Shown: positions 17,869 to 26,053 of the stretch, one piece after another
Numbering within the stretch: position 1 is the stretch's first letter
How the letters are laid out: each line of letters begins with the position of its first letter
Source: UBA6911 sp964481255
GTDB lineage: Bacteria > Acidobacteriota > UBA6911
NCBI GenBank assembly: GCA_964481255.1
Contig: CAYZTZ010000003.1
Location: forward strand, 41,861-105,860
Reading direction: 5' to 3'
Length of the DNA: 64,000 nucleotides
Made by a program: the position numbers and the translations under genes
The notes under the pieces: generated by a model
What the model was told of the DNA's origin: nothing
Seen by the model: only the letters and a program-made list of their open reading frames with translations
The model's database searches: none

Positions 17869-18579
17869 ATGACGATGCGTTCGAGATTCGCGCCCAGAAT
17901 ACTGGCTTTCGATACCGCCTCTGCACGCTCCCACGTGGTCCTGATGGAGGGGCGCGACGTGGCCGGCGAACTCCGGCTGAACGCGCCCGAAACGCATTCG
18001 ACGGTTCTGCTGAGCTCCATCGATTTTTTGCTGGGACGTTTGGGATGGACGCTGCGGGATGTGGCGCTGGTGGTGGCGGGGACCGGGCCCGGATCGTTCA
18101 CGGGGATTCGCATCGGCATGGCGACGGCATTGGGGATCGCGCAGTCCCTCTCGATCCCGATGGCGGGCGTCTCCAGCCTGGACGCTCTGGCGCATCAGGT
18201 CGCGTCGACAAAGGGGCGGGTCGCGGTCCTTCTGGATGCCCGGCGGTCCCAGGTGTTCTACCGGGAATACGTCTGCGGCCTGGGCAGGATCCGCCCGGTC
18301 CAGAAGCCAACGCTTCTTTCCGTTTCGGATCTTGAACATTGTCTCGCAGGCAGGCATTTATATATGGTCGGGGACATGGGGATTTTTCGATCCGAACGGG
18401 TTGGAGCGCCGGCCTGCGGCTGGCCCCGATGGATCGACGCGGATCTGTTTCTGGCGGACGACATGGCCCGTCTGGCCCTGTCGAAAAAGCGCACCTGGCG
18501 ATCCGGCGATTTTTTAACGTTTGAACCTTTGTATATAAGGCCTCCGGATGCTCTCAAAAGCCGACCTCGAAAACGCTGA
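17869..18579 (+). CDS. tsaB: tRNA threonylcarbamoyladenosine biosynthesis protein TsaB
   Basis: Pseudo-ASKHA protein that partners TsaD and TsaE in making t6A37 in ANN-decoding tRNAs. It shows ILAFDTASARSHVVLM, the conserved GTGPGSFTGIRIGMATALGIAQ segment and VAVLLDARRSQVFYREY. About 236 residues, the usual TsaB length. ATG 17869 is chosen; TTG 17863 and ATG 17875 are also in frame and none has a clear ribosome binding site. It overlaps rimI by 32 bp, a frequent bacterial pairing. Confidence 0.92.
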   Translation: MTMRSRFAPRILAFDTASARSHVVLMEGRDVAGELRLNAPETHSTVLLSSIDFLLGRLGWTLRDVALVVAGTGPGSFTGIRIGMATALGIAQSLSIPMAGVSSLDALAHQVASTKGRVAVLLDARRSQVFYREYVCGLGRIRPVQKPTLLSVSDLEHCLAGRHLYMVGDMGIFRSERVGAPACGWPRWIDADLFLADDMARLALSKKRTWRSGDFLTFEPLYIRPPDALKSRPRKR

Positions 18580-19045
18580 GCGCGCGATGCATTACTATTT
18601 GGCGCGCCTGTCTGTAAACGATATCCCGTCGCTCGAGCCTCTGGAGGACGAGGTCGGGCTGTCATTCTGGGGCCGGGACAATTACCGGAGGTTTCTGGAG
18701 GATTTCCCCGAATACTTCGGCTGCAAGGCCATGGCGCAGACGGGGACGGGTCCGGCAAGCCTTGCGGGGTTCGTTTTCGCCCGCTCGGTCAGCGAGAACC
18801 TTGAGATACTCAAGCTCGGAGTTCTCCCAGTGTGCCAGCGCCGGGGCATCGGGACACAACTGATGGAGAACGCCTACGCCGAAGGCATCCGGCGCGGCTG
18901 CAGCCGGTGCTTCCTGGAAGTTAGGAAATCCAATCTCAAAGCCATTCAATTCTATTACCGCCAGGACTTCCGGGTCGCCGGGACGCGCCTCAACTACTAC
19001 ACCGATCCGGTCGAGGACGCCTGGATCATGGAGCGTCGATTATAG
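18548..19045 (+). CDS. rimI: Ribosomal-protein-alanine N-acetyltransferase (RimI-like GNAT)
   Basis: GNAT-fold acetyltransferase of about 165 residues that in model bacteria acetylates the N-terminal Ala of ribosomal protein S18. The acetyl-CoA pyrophosphate loop is VCQRRGIGTQLMENA (R/Q-x-x-G-x-G/A) and motif B includes FLEVRKSNLKAIQFYYRQDF, with the Tyr serving as acid. The substrate assignment rests on the motif pattern and on its overlap with tsaB. ATG 18587 (MHYYLARLSV) is an alternative start. Confidence 0.88.
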   Translation: MLSKADLENAERAMHYYLARLSVNDIPSLEPLEDEVGLSFWGRDNYRRFLEDFPEYFGCKAMAQTGTGPASLAGFVFARSVSENLEILKLGVLPVCQRRGIGTQLMENAYAEGIRRGCSRCFLEVRKSNLKAIQFYYRQDFRVAGTRLNYYTDPVEDAWIMERRL

Positions 19046-19134
19046 AGTTTCCGGGCCGGGGCCGGTTTCGCCGCCGGAGTTCCGGTCGGACGCCCCGAGG
19101 CCCTCGCCATCGCGAAGGCCGCATCGAAAAAGCT

Positions 19135-19179
19135 TTGGTCGCGATGGCATTTTAGCTATTATACCTGCCTGTCGGCAGG
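19135..19179 (+). promoter_or_regulatory. Putative promoter with overlapping inverted repeat, ahead of the solute-binding gene
   Basis: -35 TTGGTC (19135-19140), a 16-base spacer, -10 TATTAT (19157-19162). A perfect 6-bp inverted repeat, CCTGCC TGTC GGCAGG (19164-19179), covers the expected transcription start and could be an operator or the first hairpin of the leader. Confidence 0.45.
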
Positions 19180-19221
19180 GGACTTGGAGTTGGCGGCTAT
19201 AACCCCGAAGGAGGTCGAGTC

Positions 19222-20361
19222 TTGCGAATTGCGAAATACATTGTATCGATGGTCGGTCTTGCTCTTTTCGTTGCGGGATGCGGCGAAAACGGGAAGCAGG
19301 TACCGAGCGCCCAGGAAAGCATGGCCAAGAACAAGCTGGTGCGTATTCTGACCGATGCCGTGAACGCCCCGTTCGAATATGGAGAGGGGACGGGCGTCAA
19401 AGGATTTGACGTCGACATCGGCAACGAGATCGGGAAGGATCTCGGCATCGAGGTCAAATGGGTCAAAGTCACCGGATACGACCATATCTTTGAACTGCTG
19501 AAGAACGGAGAAGGGGAGATCCTGCTGTCCGCCGTCGCGATCGATCCCAAATGGAGCCGGGATTTTTCGTTTTCCAAACCCTATTACGATACGGGGGATG
19601 CTATCGCGCATCGGCGGGACAATTTCGACATCAAGAGTCTTTCGAGCCTTTCGGGCAAGAAGGTCGGCGTCTGCACCGGACGGCCGGGCGACAGCTTCAT
19701 GACGGCTCAGAAGACGGCCGCGAATGTCAGCCTCAGCCGGTATGCCACCTTGGACGACGCCCTTGGGGCGTTGAATCGCGCCGAAATCGACGCGGTGGTC
19801 GGGGACGAGGGCATTCTGACCTACAGCAGCTTCAAAAGCTACCCCAACACCACGACATTGCCCGTGCTGATCCATAAGTACCAGTATGCCGTCGCCGTGC
19901 GCGAGAGCGAAAAAGAGCTTCTGGCGAAAATCAACGCGACCCTCGACCGGCTGAAGAGCTCCGGAGAACTGGACGCTCTGAAAACGAAGTGGTTTCAGAA
20001 CATCGGCGAGGAGGCCCTCAAGCAGCGGCTGAGGGATCAGCAGGAGGAGGCCCTCAAGAAAGCCCCCAAGACCATTTCGGTTGTCATCAACAAGCTGGGC
20101 GGCGCTTTCAATATGGATCGGCTGGACGGCTTTGTGCTCGTTCTCCAGGGGCCGCAGGGCAGCTATCAATCGACGCCCATTCTGACTGAAGGATCGAAAG
20201 GGAACTGCCGTTTCAGCCAGCCCGTCCCGCCCGGGGACTACACGCTGAACATGAGCATTTTCAAAATGACGACCAAGGTCACGGTGCCCGATCTGCCCAA
20301 GAACGCCCTCGCCATGAACATGAATATCTCGGCGAGCGGTATCGCCATCACACTCAAATAG
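19222..20361 (+). CDS. Extracellular solute-binding (SBP_bac_3) lipoprotein with extra C-terminal domain
   Basis: Exported lipoprotein of 379 residues: signal peptide with lipobox VAGC (Cys20), then a polar amino-acid-type binding domain to about residue 265 (ILTDAVNAPFEYGEG, GFDVDIGNEIGKDLG, RDFSFSKPYYDTGDA). A charged, probably helical linker rich in Glu/Lys/Gln (about 262-283) leads to about 95 residues of beta-rich sequence ending PPGDYTLNMSIFKMTTKVTV, reminiscent of carboxypeptidase-regulatory/transthyretin-like sandwiches. The start is TTG 19222 with a strong AAGGAGGT before it. No ABC permease or ATPase is adjacent, so import is not implied; sensing or scavenging is possible. Confidence 0.8.
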   Translation: MRIAKYIVSMVGLALFVAGCGENGKQVPSAQESMAKNKLVRILTDAVNAPFEYGEGTGVKGFDVDIGNEIGKDLGIEVKWVKVTGYDHIFELLKNGEGEILLSAVAIDPKWSRDFSFSKPYYDTGDAIAHRRDNFDIKSLSSLSGKKVGVCTGRPGDSFMTAQKTAANVSLSRYATLDDALGALNRAEIDAVVGDEGILTYSSFKSYPNTTTLPVLIHKYQYAVAVRESEKELLAKINATLDRLKSSGELDALKTKWFQNIGEEALKQRLRDQQEEALKKAPKTISVVINKLGGAFNMDRLDGFVLVLQGPQGSYQSTPILTEGSKGNCRFSQPVPPGDYTLNMSIFKMTTKVTVPDLPKNALAMNMNISASGIAITLK

Positions 20362-20412
20362 CCGCGAGCGGCAAGCCGCCGGGCTCTCAAGCGGACGGCG
20401 GCTTTTCGATCC

Positions 20413-21606
20413 ATGGTCATGAAACGTCATCCCATAAGGCTTATTGTTATCGTGGCGCTCCTTGCGAGCGCCGCGACCATGATCGCCCTGCGATGGAATC
20501 CGATTCCGGCTTCGAGCGACAGGTCGGCGCCGGAACCGGCCGTCCCGGCCGTATCCGCGGCGGCGCAGACAATCAGCGGAGACGAAGAAGTCAACATCAG
20601 GGTGTACAACGCCGTCAGCCCGGGCGTGGTCAATATCACCACCACGGTTCTGGAGTATGATTTCTTTTACGGCGCCGTGCCGCGCGAAGGGACGGGCAGC
20701 GGGTGCGTTCTGGACAAGGACGGGAACATTCTGACCAACTACCACGTGATCGAATCGGCGAAAAGCCTTGAGGTTTCCCTCCCGGACCAGTCCAAATACC
20801 ATGCCGAGATTATCGGGGCGGACAGGCAGAACGACCTGGCCGTCGTCCGGCTGATCAAGGCGCCCAGAGAGCGTCTGCACCCGGTTCCTTTAGGGGATTC
20901 CAGCAGCCTGAAGGTGGGGCAAAAAGTGCTGGCCATCGGCAACCCGCTCGGCCTTCAAAACACTCTCACCGTGGGCATCGTGAGCTCCCTGGGGAGAAGG
21001 ATACGAACCGAGAGCGGCGACCTTGTGGACAACGTCATCCAGACCGACGCCGCCATCAACCCCGGGAATTCCGGCGGACCCCTCCTGAACACCGCCGGGG
21101 AGATGATCGGCATCAACACCTCGATTTTTACGATAGGCGGGGGGAACATCGGCATAGGTTTCGCCATACCGACCAATACCGTGCGGCGCGTGGTATCCGA
21201 CCTGATCAAACATGGGCGCGTACTGCGGCCATGGTTCGGGGTTGAGGGCTATGCTTTGAACGAGGATCTGGCCCAGGAACTCGACCTTCCCGTCTCAAGC
21301 GGCATCCTGGTCGCGAGGGTTTACCGCGGCAGTTCCGCGGACAACGCCGGAATACGCGGCGCGAATCAGATCGCGCTTCTCTATAACGTGCGGATCGGCA
21401 TCGGCGGAGACATCATTACGGAAATCGCCGGCCAGCCGATTTCCTCCATGGATGAGCTGAAACTGGTCCTCGAGACCAAAAGGCCCGGAGACGTCGTCCC
21501 TGTGACGATCTACCGGGGCCGGTCCAGAATTCAGAAATCGGTGACCCTTGTGGAAGCGCCGCAACGGAGGTCCTCGACTCTGTTCCCGCGGATATTCCTC
21601 CAGTGA
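20413..21606 (+). CDS. HtrA/DegP-type periplasmic serine protease, single PDZ
   Basis: Envelope stress protease/chaperone of the S1C family with an N-terminal hydrophobic anchor (about residues 8-26) and a Pro/Ala-rich spacer. The trypsin-like domain has the full triad: His111 (TNYHVI), Asp141 (RQNDLAVV) and Ser220 (NPGNSGGP). One PDZ domain follows (about 280-385), so it resembles DegS-type rather than two-PDZ DegP proteins. The loop AGIRGANQIALLYNVRIGIGGDII inside the PDZ is longer than usual. It follows the solute-binding gene by 51 bp and may share its transcript. ATG 20419 is an alternative start. Confidence 0.92.
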   Translation: MVMKRHPIRLIVIVALLASAATMIALRWNPIPASSDRSAPEPAVPAVSAAAQTISGDEEVNIRVYNAVSPGVVNITTTVLEYDFFYGAVPREGTGSGCVLDKDGNILTNYHVIESAKSLEVSLPDQSKYHAEIIGADRQNDLAVVRLIKAPRERLHPVPLGDSSSLKVGQKVLAIGNPLGLQNTLTVGIVSSLGRRIRTESGDLVDNVIQTDAAINPGNSGGPLLNTAGEMIGINTSIFTIGGGNIGIGFAIPTNTVRRVVSDLIKHGRVLRPWFGVEGYALNEDLAQELDLPVSSGILVARVYRGSSADNAGIRGANQIALLYNVRIGIGGDIITEIAGQPISSMDELKLVLETKRPGDVVPVTIYRGRSRIQKSVTLVEAPQRRSSTLFPRIFLQ

Positions 21607-21722
21607 CGCCGGGGGCCGAGGCCGCCCCGGAATCCTTCGAAGTTCCGCATCCAGGCCGAGGCCGGAGCGCGGCGCATCCTTGAACCCGTAATCGCGAAAG
21701 TCCCGATACCCTTGAGGTCTTC

Positions 21723-22793
21723 ATGCTTGGAGGAAAACGGCCCGGCGCCCGGCGGCTTTGCGCGCTTTGCGCCCTGATGGCCGCCGGCAGCCTGTCGGCC
21801 GCGGAGCGCGAGCCGCTCACAAGGCTCGCAGAGGGCGTCTACGCAAGGATCGTCAGCCCCGACGGAGACGCCGTGGGCAACTCCGGCGTGGTTATTATGC
21901 ATTCCGCGGTGGCGGTCTTCGATACGCACTTTACGCCGGAAGCGGGGCGCGCCCTGATGGAGGCGATTCGGGGGATCACTTCAAAGCCGGTGCGCTTTGT
22001 CATCAACAGCCACTTCCATGCGGACCATACCCACGGCAATGCCGCTTTTGCCGATGCGCAGCTCATCGGGAGCGGGAATACCCGGCGCGGCGTCCTGGAG
22101 GAGGACCTGCCTTCGCTCCAGCGCGCGATCCGTGCGACGCGCGCGCAGCTCGAAGCCCTGAAGGCCAAGGTTCCCGGAAAGAGCGCTCCCATGCAGCCTG
22201 CGCCCGATCGAGACGCGATCGAGAGCCGGCAAAAGTATCTGGATTATCTGCTGGACCTGCGGATCCTGGCTCCTTTCGTGACTTTCGACGACAGACTTGT
22301 CGTTCGCGACGGCGGCTCGGAGATCCAATTGCTTTATCTGGGCAAGGGACACACCGACGGCGATGCGGTTCTATGGATTCCGTGGGCCAAAGTCGCTTTT
22401 CTTGGGGACCTGTTTTTCAACGAAGCCATCCCCAACGTCCAGGACGCAAATATCCTGGAATGGATGCAGACACTGCAAAGCGCCCTGAAGCTCGAAGCCG
22501 ACACCTATGTTCCCGGACACGGACCGGTCGGCGACCGGAAGGCCGTCGAGAGATTCCTGGGCTATCTGGAAGACCTGCGGGCGATGGTTCAGCCGGCCGT
22601 CGCACGCGGGGAGCGCGCGGATCAGGCTGTCGCCGCGATACGGATCCCGGAGAAATATTCCTCGTACGGGTTCCAAAACCTGTTCCCGTCCAATGTGCTG
22701 AAAATGTACGCGGAACTCAAGGCCCTGCAGGATTCCGCCGCATCCTCCCCCGTTTCTCCCAAACCGAAGACGCAGCCGGACGGCCGACGGTGA
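21723..22793 (+). CDS. Exported metallo-beta-lactamase-fold hydrolase
   Basis: 356 residues with a signal peptide (hydrophobic stretch 11-26, cleavage likely after SLSA). The MBL fold is marked by INSHFHADHTHGN (His97, His99, Asp101, His102), YLGKGHTDGDAVLW, the bridging Asp in VAFLGDLFFNE and the last His in VPGHGPV. The order resembles the periplasmic SoxH/quinoprotein-relay-like or B3-like MBL proteins, whose substrates are mostly unknown; beta-lactamase activity should not be assumed. A charged helical insertion lies between about residues 120 and 170. Confidence 0.85.
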   Translation: MLGGKRPGARRLCALCALMAAGSLSAAEREPLTRLAEGVYARIVSPDGDAVGNSGVVIMHSAVAVFDTHFTPEAGRALMEAIRGITSKPVRFVINSHFHADHTHGNAAFADAQLIGSGNTRRGVLEEDLPSLQRAIRATRAQLEALKAKVPGKSAPMQPAPDRDAIESRQKYLDYLLDLRILAPFVTFDDRLVVRDGGSEIQLLYLGKGHTDGDAVLWIPWAKVAFLGDLFFNEAIPNVQDANILEWMQTLQSALKLEADTYVPGHGPVGDRKAVERFLGYLEDLRAMVQPAVARGERADQAVAAIRIPEKYSSYGFQNLFPSNVLKMYAELKALQDSAASSPVSPKPKTQPDGRR

Positions 22794-22841
22794 TCCGTTG
22801 ATGGACGGGACGCGCCGTCCGCGGGCGCCGGCAATTCGCCG

Positions 22842-22870
22842 TTTGCGCGCCGGAACGAATCTGCTATTTT
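22842..22870 (+). promoter_or_regulatory. Putative promoter of the DnaC-like ATPase gene
   Basis: -35 TTTGCG (22842-22847), a 17-base spacer and -10 TATTTT (22865-22870). The gap to the ATG at 22880 is only 9 bases, so the transcript would be nearly leaderless. The match is moderate. Confidence 0.4.
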
Positions 22871-22879
22871 AATGGTGCC

Positions 22880-23596
22880 ATGAACACGGATTCGGAAACT
22901 TGTCCGATCTGCCAGGGGTCCGGGTGGGAGCCGGTCGAGGGCGGCGTGAAGGTCTGCCGCTGCCGATGCGTCGAATCGGCGCGGATTCAGCGCCTGCTCG
23001 CGGAGGCGCGCATCCCCCGGCGCTACGAACACTGCGATCTGGATTCCTATAAGCCCAACGACGAGTCGCAGAAAAAGGCCAAACTCTACGTGCAGCGTTT
23101 CCTGGACCAATACCCCCAGATTGATGTCGGCTTGCTCTTCCTGGGGACCTGCGGGGTGGGGAAAACGCACCTGGCAGTCGCCCTCTTGAAGCAGGTGATC
23201 CTGGAAAAGGGCGACGGGGGGCTTTTCTATGATTTTCGCGATCTGCTGAGGGAAATCCAGGCGAGCTGGAACTCCGTTTCCCAGGCGTCGGAGCTCGACG
23301 TCCTGCGGCCCGTGCTGGACGCGAAGATTCTGGTCCTGGATGAACTCGGGGCCAATAAACCCACAGAGTGGGTGCGGGACACCATCGCTCACATCATCAA
23401 CTACCGCTACAACGATAAGAAGCTCACCATATTCACTTCCAACTACCTCGATACGCCCGCCAAGCCGGGCGAAGAGACTCTGACGGACAGAATCGGGGTG
23501 CGGCTCCGCTCCCGCCTTTATGAAATGTGCAGGGAGATCGAGATTCGCGGGATGGATTTCCGGCAGGAAGTCAAAAAGGCGAGGTATCGCTTCTAG
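22880..23596 (+). CDS. DnaC/DnaI-like AAA+ ATP-binding protein with N-terminal zinc knuckle
   Basis: 238 residues. The N-terminus has a Cys cluster (CPICQGSGW and CRCRC) that should bind zinc, as in DnaI-type helicase loaders. The AAA+ domain has Walker A GTCGVGKTHLAV and Walker B KILVLDELGANKP, then IFTSNY as sensor 1 and a C-terminal arginine-rich RLRSRLYEMCREIEI. This fits helicase-loader or IstB-like ATPases. No transposase is adjacent, so an IS21 helper is unlikely; a chromosomal helicase loader is the better guess, but no dnaB is in view. Confidence 0.8.
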   Translation: MNTDSETCPICQGSGWEPVEGGVKVCRCRCVESARIQRLLAEARIPRRYEHCDLDSYKPNDESQKKAKLYVQRFLDQYPQIDVGLLFLGTCGVGKTHLAVALLKQVILEKGDGGLFYDFRDLLREIQASWNSVSQASELDVLRPVLDAKILVLDELGANKPTEWVRDTIAHIINYRYNDKKLTIFTSNYLDTPAKPGEETLTDRIGVRLRSRLYEMCREIEIRGMDFRQEVKKARYRF

Positions 23597-23600
23597 GACC

Positions 23601-23657
23601 GGAGGGCGCCGGCTGTAAAATCGCGCGTCCGCGGGGCGGGTTTCAGCCGCCGCCTCC
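23601..23657. terminator. Inverted repeat between convergent genes (possible bidirectional terminator)
   Basis: The arm at 23601-23615 (GGAGGGCGCCGGCTG) pairs imperfectly with CAGCCGCCGCCTCC at 23644-23657, including a perfect CGGCTG/CAGCCG inner stem and GGAGG/CCTCC outer stem. It lies between the DnaC-like gene and ssb, which converge. No clear T tract. Confidence 0.4.
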
Positions 23658-23677
23658 GCCTGCATCGCGGCGAGCCG

Positions 23678-24121
23678 TCAGAAAGGAATATCGCTGTCGG
23701 TGATTCCGGCGTCGCCGAAGACAGGCTCGGGTTCCGCGGCGGCCCGGTCGATGGGCTCCGCGGCCTGAACGGCGGTGTCGGCGATCTGGGGCCTGCTGCC
23801 CAGAAGCACGATCTGGGAGGCGATCACTTCGGTAATACGCCGCTTGATGCCGTCGCGGTCGGTATACTCCCGGGTGCGCAGGCGTCCTTCGACATAAACC
23901 TGGCGGCCCTTGGTGAGAAACTTTTTGCACGTGTCGGCGAGCCGGGTCCAGGCGACGATATTATGCCACTCCGTGCGCTCCTGCCGGTTGCCGCTCTTAT
24001 CCGTCCAGGCTTCGCTCGTCGCAAGGCTGAAGGTCGCCACGGGCGTGCCCTCCGGGGTATAACGGATCTCCGGGTCTTTCCCCAGATTTCCGATGAGAAG
24101 TATCTTGTTCAGTGAACTCAT
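23678..24121 (-). CDS. ssb: Single-stranded DNA-binding protein
   Basis: Protects ssDNA and recruits repair and replication partners. The OB fold is visible as LNKILLIGNLGKDPEIRYTPEG, WHNIVAWTRLADTCKKFL and GRQVYVEGRLRTREYTDRDG. A short acidic linker leads to the tip DSDIPF, the partner-binding motif. 147 residues, slightly short in the linker. It follows cpoB by 30 bp on the same strand, an unusual partner for ssb. Confidence 0.96.
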   Translation of the reverse strand: MSSLNKILLIGNLGKDPEIRYTPEGTPVATFSLATSEAWTDKSGNRQERTEWHNIVAWTRLADTCKKFLTKGRQVYVEGRLRTREYTDRDGIKRRITEVIASQIVLLGSRPQIADTAVQAAEPIDRAAAEPEPVFGDAGITDSDIPF

Positions 24122-24151
24122 CGCGGTCCTTCCTTGTCTTGAAGACTTGAT

Positions 24152-24988
24152 TCAGCGTGTCTTGCGGCGCGCGTCCTTGGCGGCGGGTTTAGCCGTGCCG
24201 ACGCCGAGGTTCTTAAGCTCGGTCCTGGCCAAATCGGATTCCGGGCTGTTCGGGAAACGCGCAATCACGTCCCGGAAATCGGCGACGGCGTTCTGGGTCT
24301 CCCGCAGGGCCAGTTCCGCCTTCGCGCGCTTGAAAAGGGCGCTGGCCTCCTTGTCGGAACCCGGATAGTCGACGATAACCCGTGTAAAAGCCGCGACGGC
24401 CTGCGGCAGCTTGTTCTGGCTGTAGTACGCCTCCCCGACGTAGTAGTGGCACGCGGCGGCTTTATCGCCGCCGGGGAAGCCTTCGAGATACGCGGTGAAT
24501 CCCCGGATCGCCAGGTCGGCGTTCCCCTGAACCAGGTCGTTGAACGCCTGATTGTAGATCGTGTCCGCGGACAGCCCCGCCGCCGAGGCTGAGGCGGAAT
24601 CGATCGGTTTGGACTGCACCTTCAGTTCGGCCAGCTGCTGGGCGAGCGCGGAGAGGCGCATGTGGATGTCGTCGATCTTCCCTGAAAGACTGCGGACGTC
24701 TTGAACCAGGGCCTGGTCCGCCGCGAGCACGCCGGAAACCCGCGTCTCAAGAGTCGCCGACATTTTTTTGACCGCCAGGTTCATTTCGGCCACCTGATCG
24801 TTGAGCTGGACCACCAGGCTCTTCAGGCCGTCGGTCCTCTCGCTGAAGGTCTTTTCCAGTTCGCGGAATTGATTCTGCAATGCCAGAATGTCGCTCTGGA
24901 GCCTCACCAGCTCCTCCTTGGTGCCCGCCCGGAGGACCGGTCCCGCCAGCGCATATGTCAGGAGAATGAATAAGAATCTTCGCTTCAT
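24152..24988 (-). CDS. cpoB: Tol-Pal system protein CpoB/YbgF-like (coiled coil plus TPR)
   Basis: Periplasmic protein that links Tol-Pal function to peptidoglycan synthesis at division. A signal peptide (residues 1-21) is followed by a long coiled coil (about 25-120, heptads such as LVRLQSDILALQNQFRELEKTF), a flexible Ser/Ala stretch and three TPR-like repeats (DTIYNQAFNDLVQGNADLA onward to about 265). Architecture and position directly behind pal support the CpoB/YbgF assignment. The tail is basic (KDARRKTR). Confidence 0.88.
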   Translation of the reverse strand: MKRRFLFILLTYALAGPVLRAGTKEELVRLQSDILALQNQFRELEKTFSERTDGLKSLVVQLNDQVAEMNLAVKKMSATLETRVSGVLAADQALVQDVRSLSGKIDDIHMRLSALAQQLAELKVQSKPIDSASASAAGLSADTIYNQAFNDLVQGNADLAIRGFTAYLEGFPGGDKAAACHYYVGEAYYSQNKLPQAVAAFTRVIVDYPGSDKEASALFKRAKAELALRETQNAVADFRDVIARFPNSPESDLARTELKNLGVGTAKPAAKDARRKTR

Positions 24989-25085
24989 GCGTTCTCTCCT
25001 ATCCTGGGTCCCAGCGTATTATTTCACGGCATAGGGGGGCTTCCACCAGGCCGCGGAATAAAGAGGATCCCGACGAGCGCCGCGT

Positions 25086-25853
25086 CTAGCGCAGGACAAA
25101 ATGGGCCCGCCGGTTCAGCTGCCAGCACTCCTCGTTGTGCTCGTGGCAGAAATTCCTTTCCTTGCCGTAACTGATGGTCTCGATCCGGCCGGCGTCGATG
25201 CCCTGGCCGACGAGAAACTCCTTGGCCGCATTGGCGCGCCGGTCCCCAAGCGCGAGGTTATACCGCTCCGATCCCCTCTCGTCGCAGTGGCCTTCGATGG
25301 TGAAGCGAATCGCGGGGCGTTCGCGCAGGGCGCGGGCGTTTTCCATGAGAGCGGCCCTGGCATCCTCACGGATGCTGTACTCGTCCAGGTCGAAAAAGAC
25401 GTCCTGGATGCTGGCCGCGAAGAACTCGGCGTCCTGGACGGCCGGCAGAAGCGGCGGCGTCACGGCGGAAGGGGACGTCACGGTCACCCTGGCTTCCGCG
25501 ACGGCATTGCCGCCCGGGCCGGTCGCGCGAGCCACGTAGGTTGTGGACACCGACGGGCGGATCTCGCGGCTTCCGGAAGGCTCCACGGTGCCTATTCCGC
25601 CGTCGATGGTGACGCCGGTCGCGTTGGTGGAGGCCCAGGTCAGCGTCGTGGACTGTCCTCTTTCGATCGCAGACGGCGCGACGCTGAGCGTCATGGTGGG
25701 AGCGGGGGCCGTTGGGGCGGCGGAAGCCTCGGCTTGCGCCTGCGCGGAAGGCGCGGGACCGGGAGCTGCTTTTTTCGCACAGCCTGTTGTCCAGAGAAGC
25801 AGGGAAGAGAGAATCATGGCGGCGGCTGCAGCCTTCAAGGGCGATCTATTCAT
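25086..25853 (-). CDS. pal: Peptidoglycan-associated lipoprotein Pal, with Ig-like insert
   Basis: Outer-membrane lipoprotein that ties the membrane to peptidoglycan. A signal peptide ends in lipobox TTGC (Cys25). After an Ala/Pro-rich spacer comes an Ig-like beta domain of about 75 residues (IERGQSTTLTWASTNATGV, TTYVARATGPGGN). The OmpA C-terminal domain starts near residue 145 (VFFDLDEYSIREDA) and holds IEGHCDERGSERYNLALGDRRA, the diaminopimelate-binding pattern. The Ig-like insert is absent from E. coli Pal. Gene order after tolB fits. Confidence 0.92.
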   Translation of the reverse strand: MNRSPLKAAAAAMILSSLLLWTTGCAKKAAPGPAPSAQAQAEASAAPTAPAPTMTLSVAPSAIERGQSTTLTWASTNATGVTIDGGIGTVEPSGSREIRPSVSTTYVARATGPGGNAVAEARVTVTSPSAVTPPLLPAVQDAEFFAASIQDVFFDLDEYSIREDARAALMENARALRERPAIRFTIEGHCDERGSERYNLALGDRRANAAKEFLVGQGIDAGRIETISYGKERNFCHEHNEECWQLNRRAHFVLR

Positions 25854-26053
25854 CAGGGTGTCTCCTCATTGTCTGGTTGTTCCCGTTTGCGTCGGAGCCC
25901 GTCACATCCGCATCGCTCCGTCGATCGGCACTGGGCGATCGCTTCGAAGTATAGCATGACCCTTCGCGTCTTGAAATCCGTTCCGGGCGGCGGGATGGAA
26001 GAGACTCGGCCCGGATCCGCTTGGCCGGGCGGCGGTTTTTCGGCAAACGTCCG

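Noticed and set aside
21723..22793. Beta-lactamase resistance gene
   Set aside because: MBL fold only; the substrate cannot be inferred and many exported MBL proteins are unrelated to antibiotics.
19222..22793. ABC importer operon
   Set aside because: No permease or ATPase gene follows the binding protein; the next genes are a protease and a hydrolase.
22880..23596. IS21 helper gene (istB)
   Set aside because: No istA transposase or terminal repeats on either side, and an N-terminal zinc knuckle is present.
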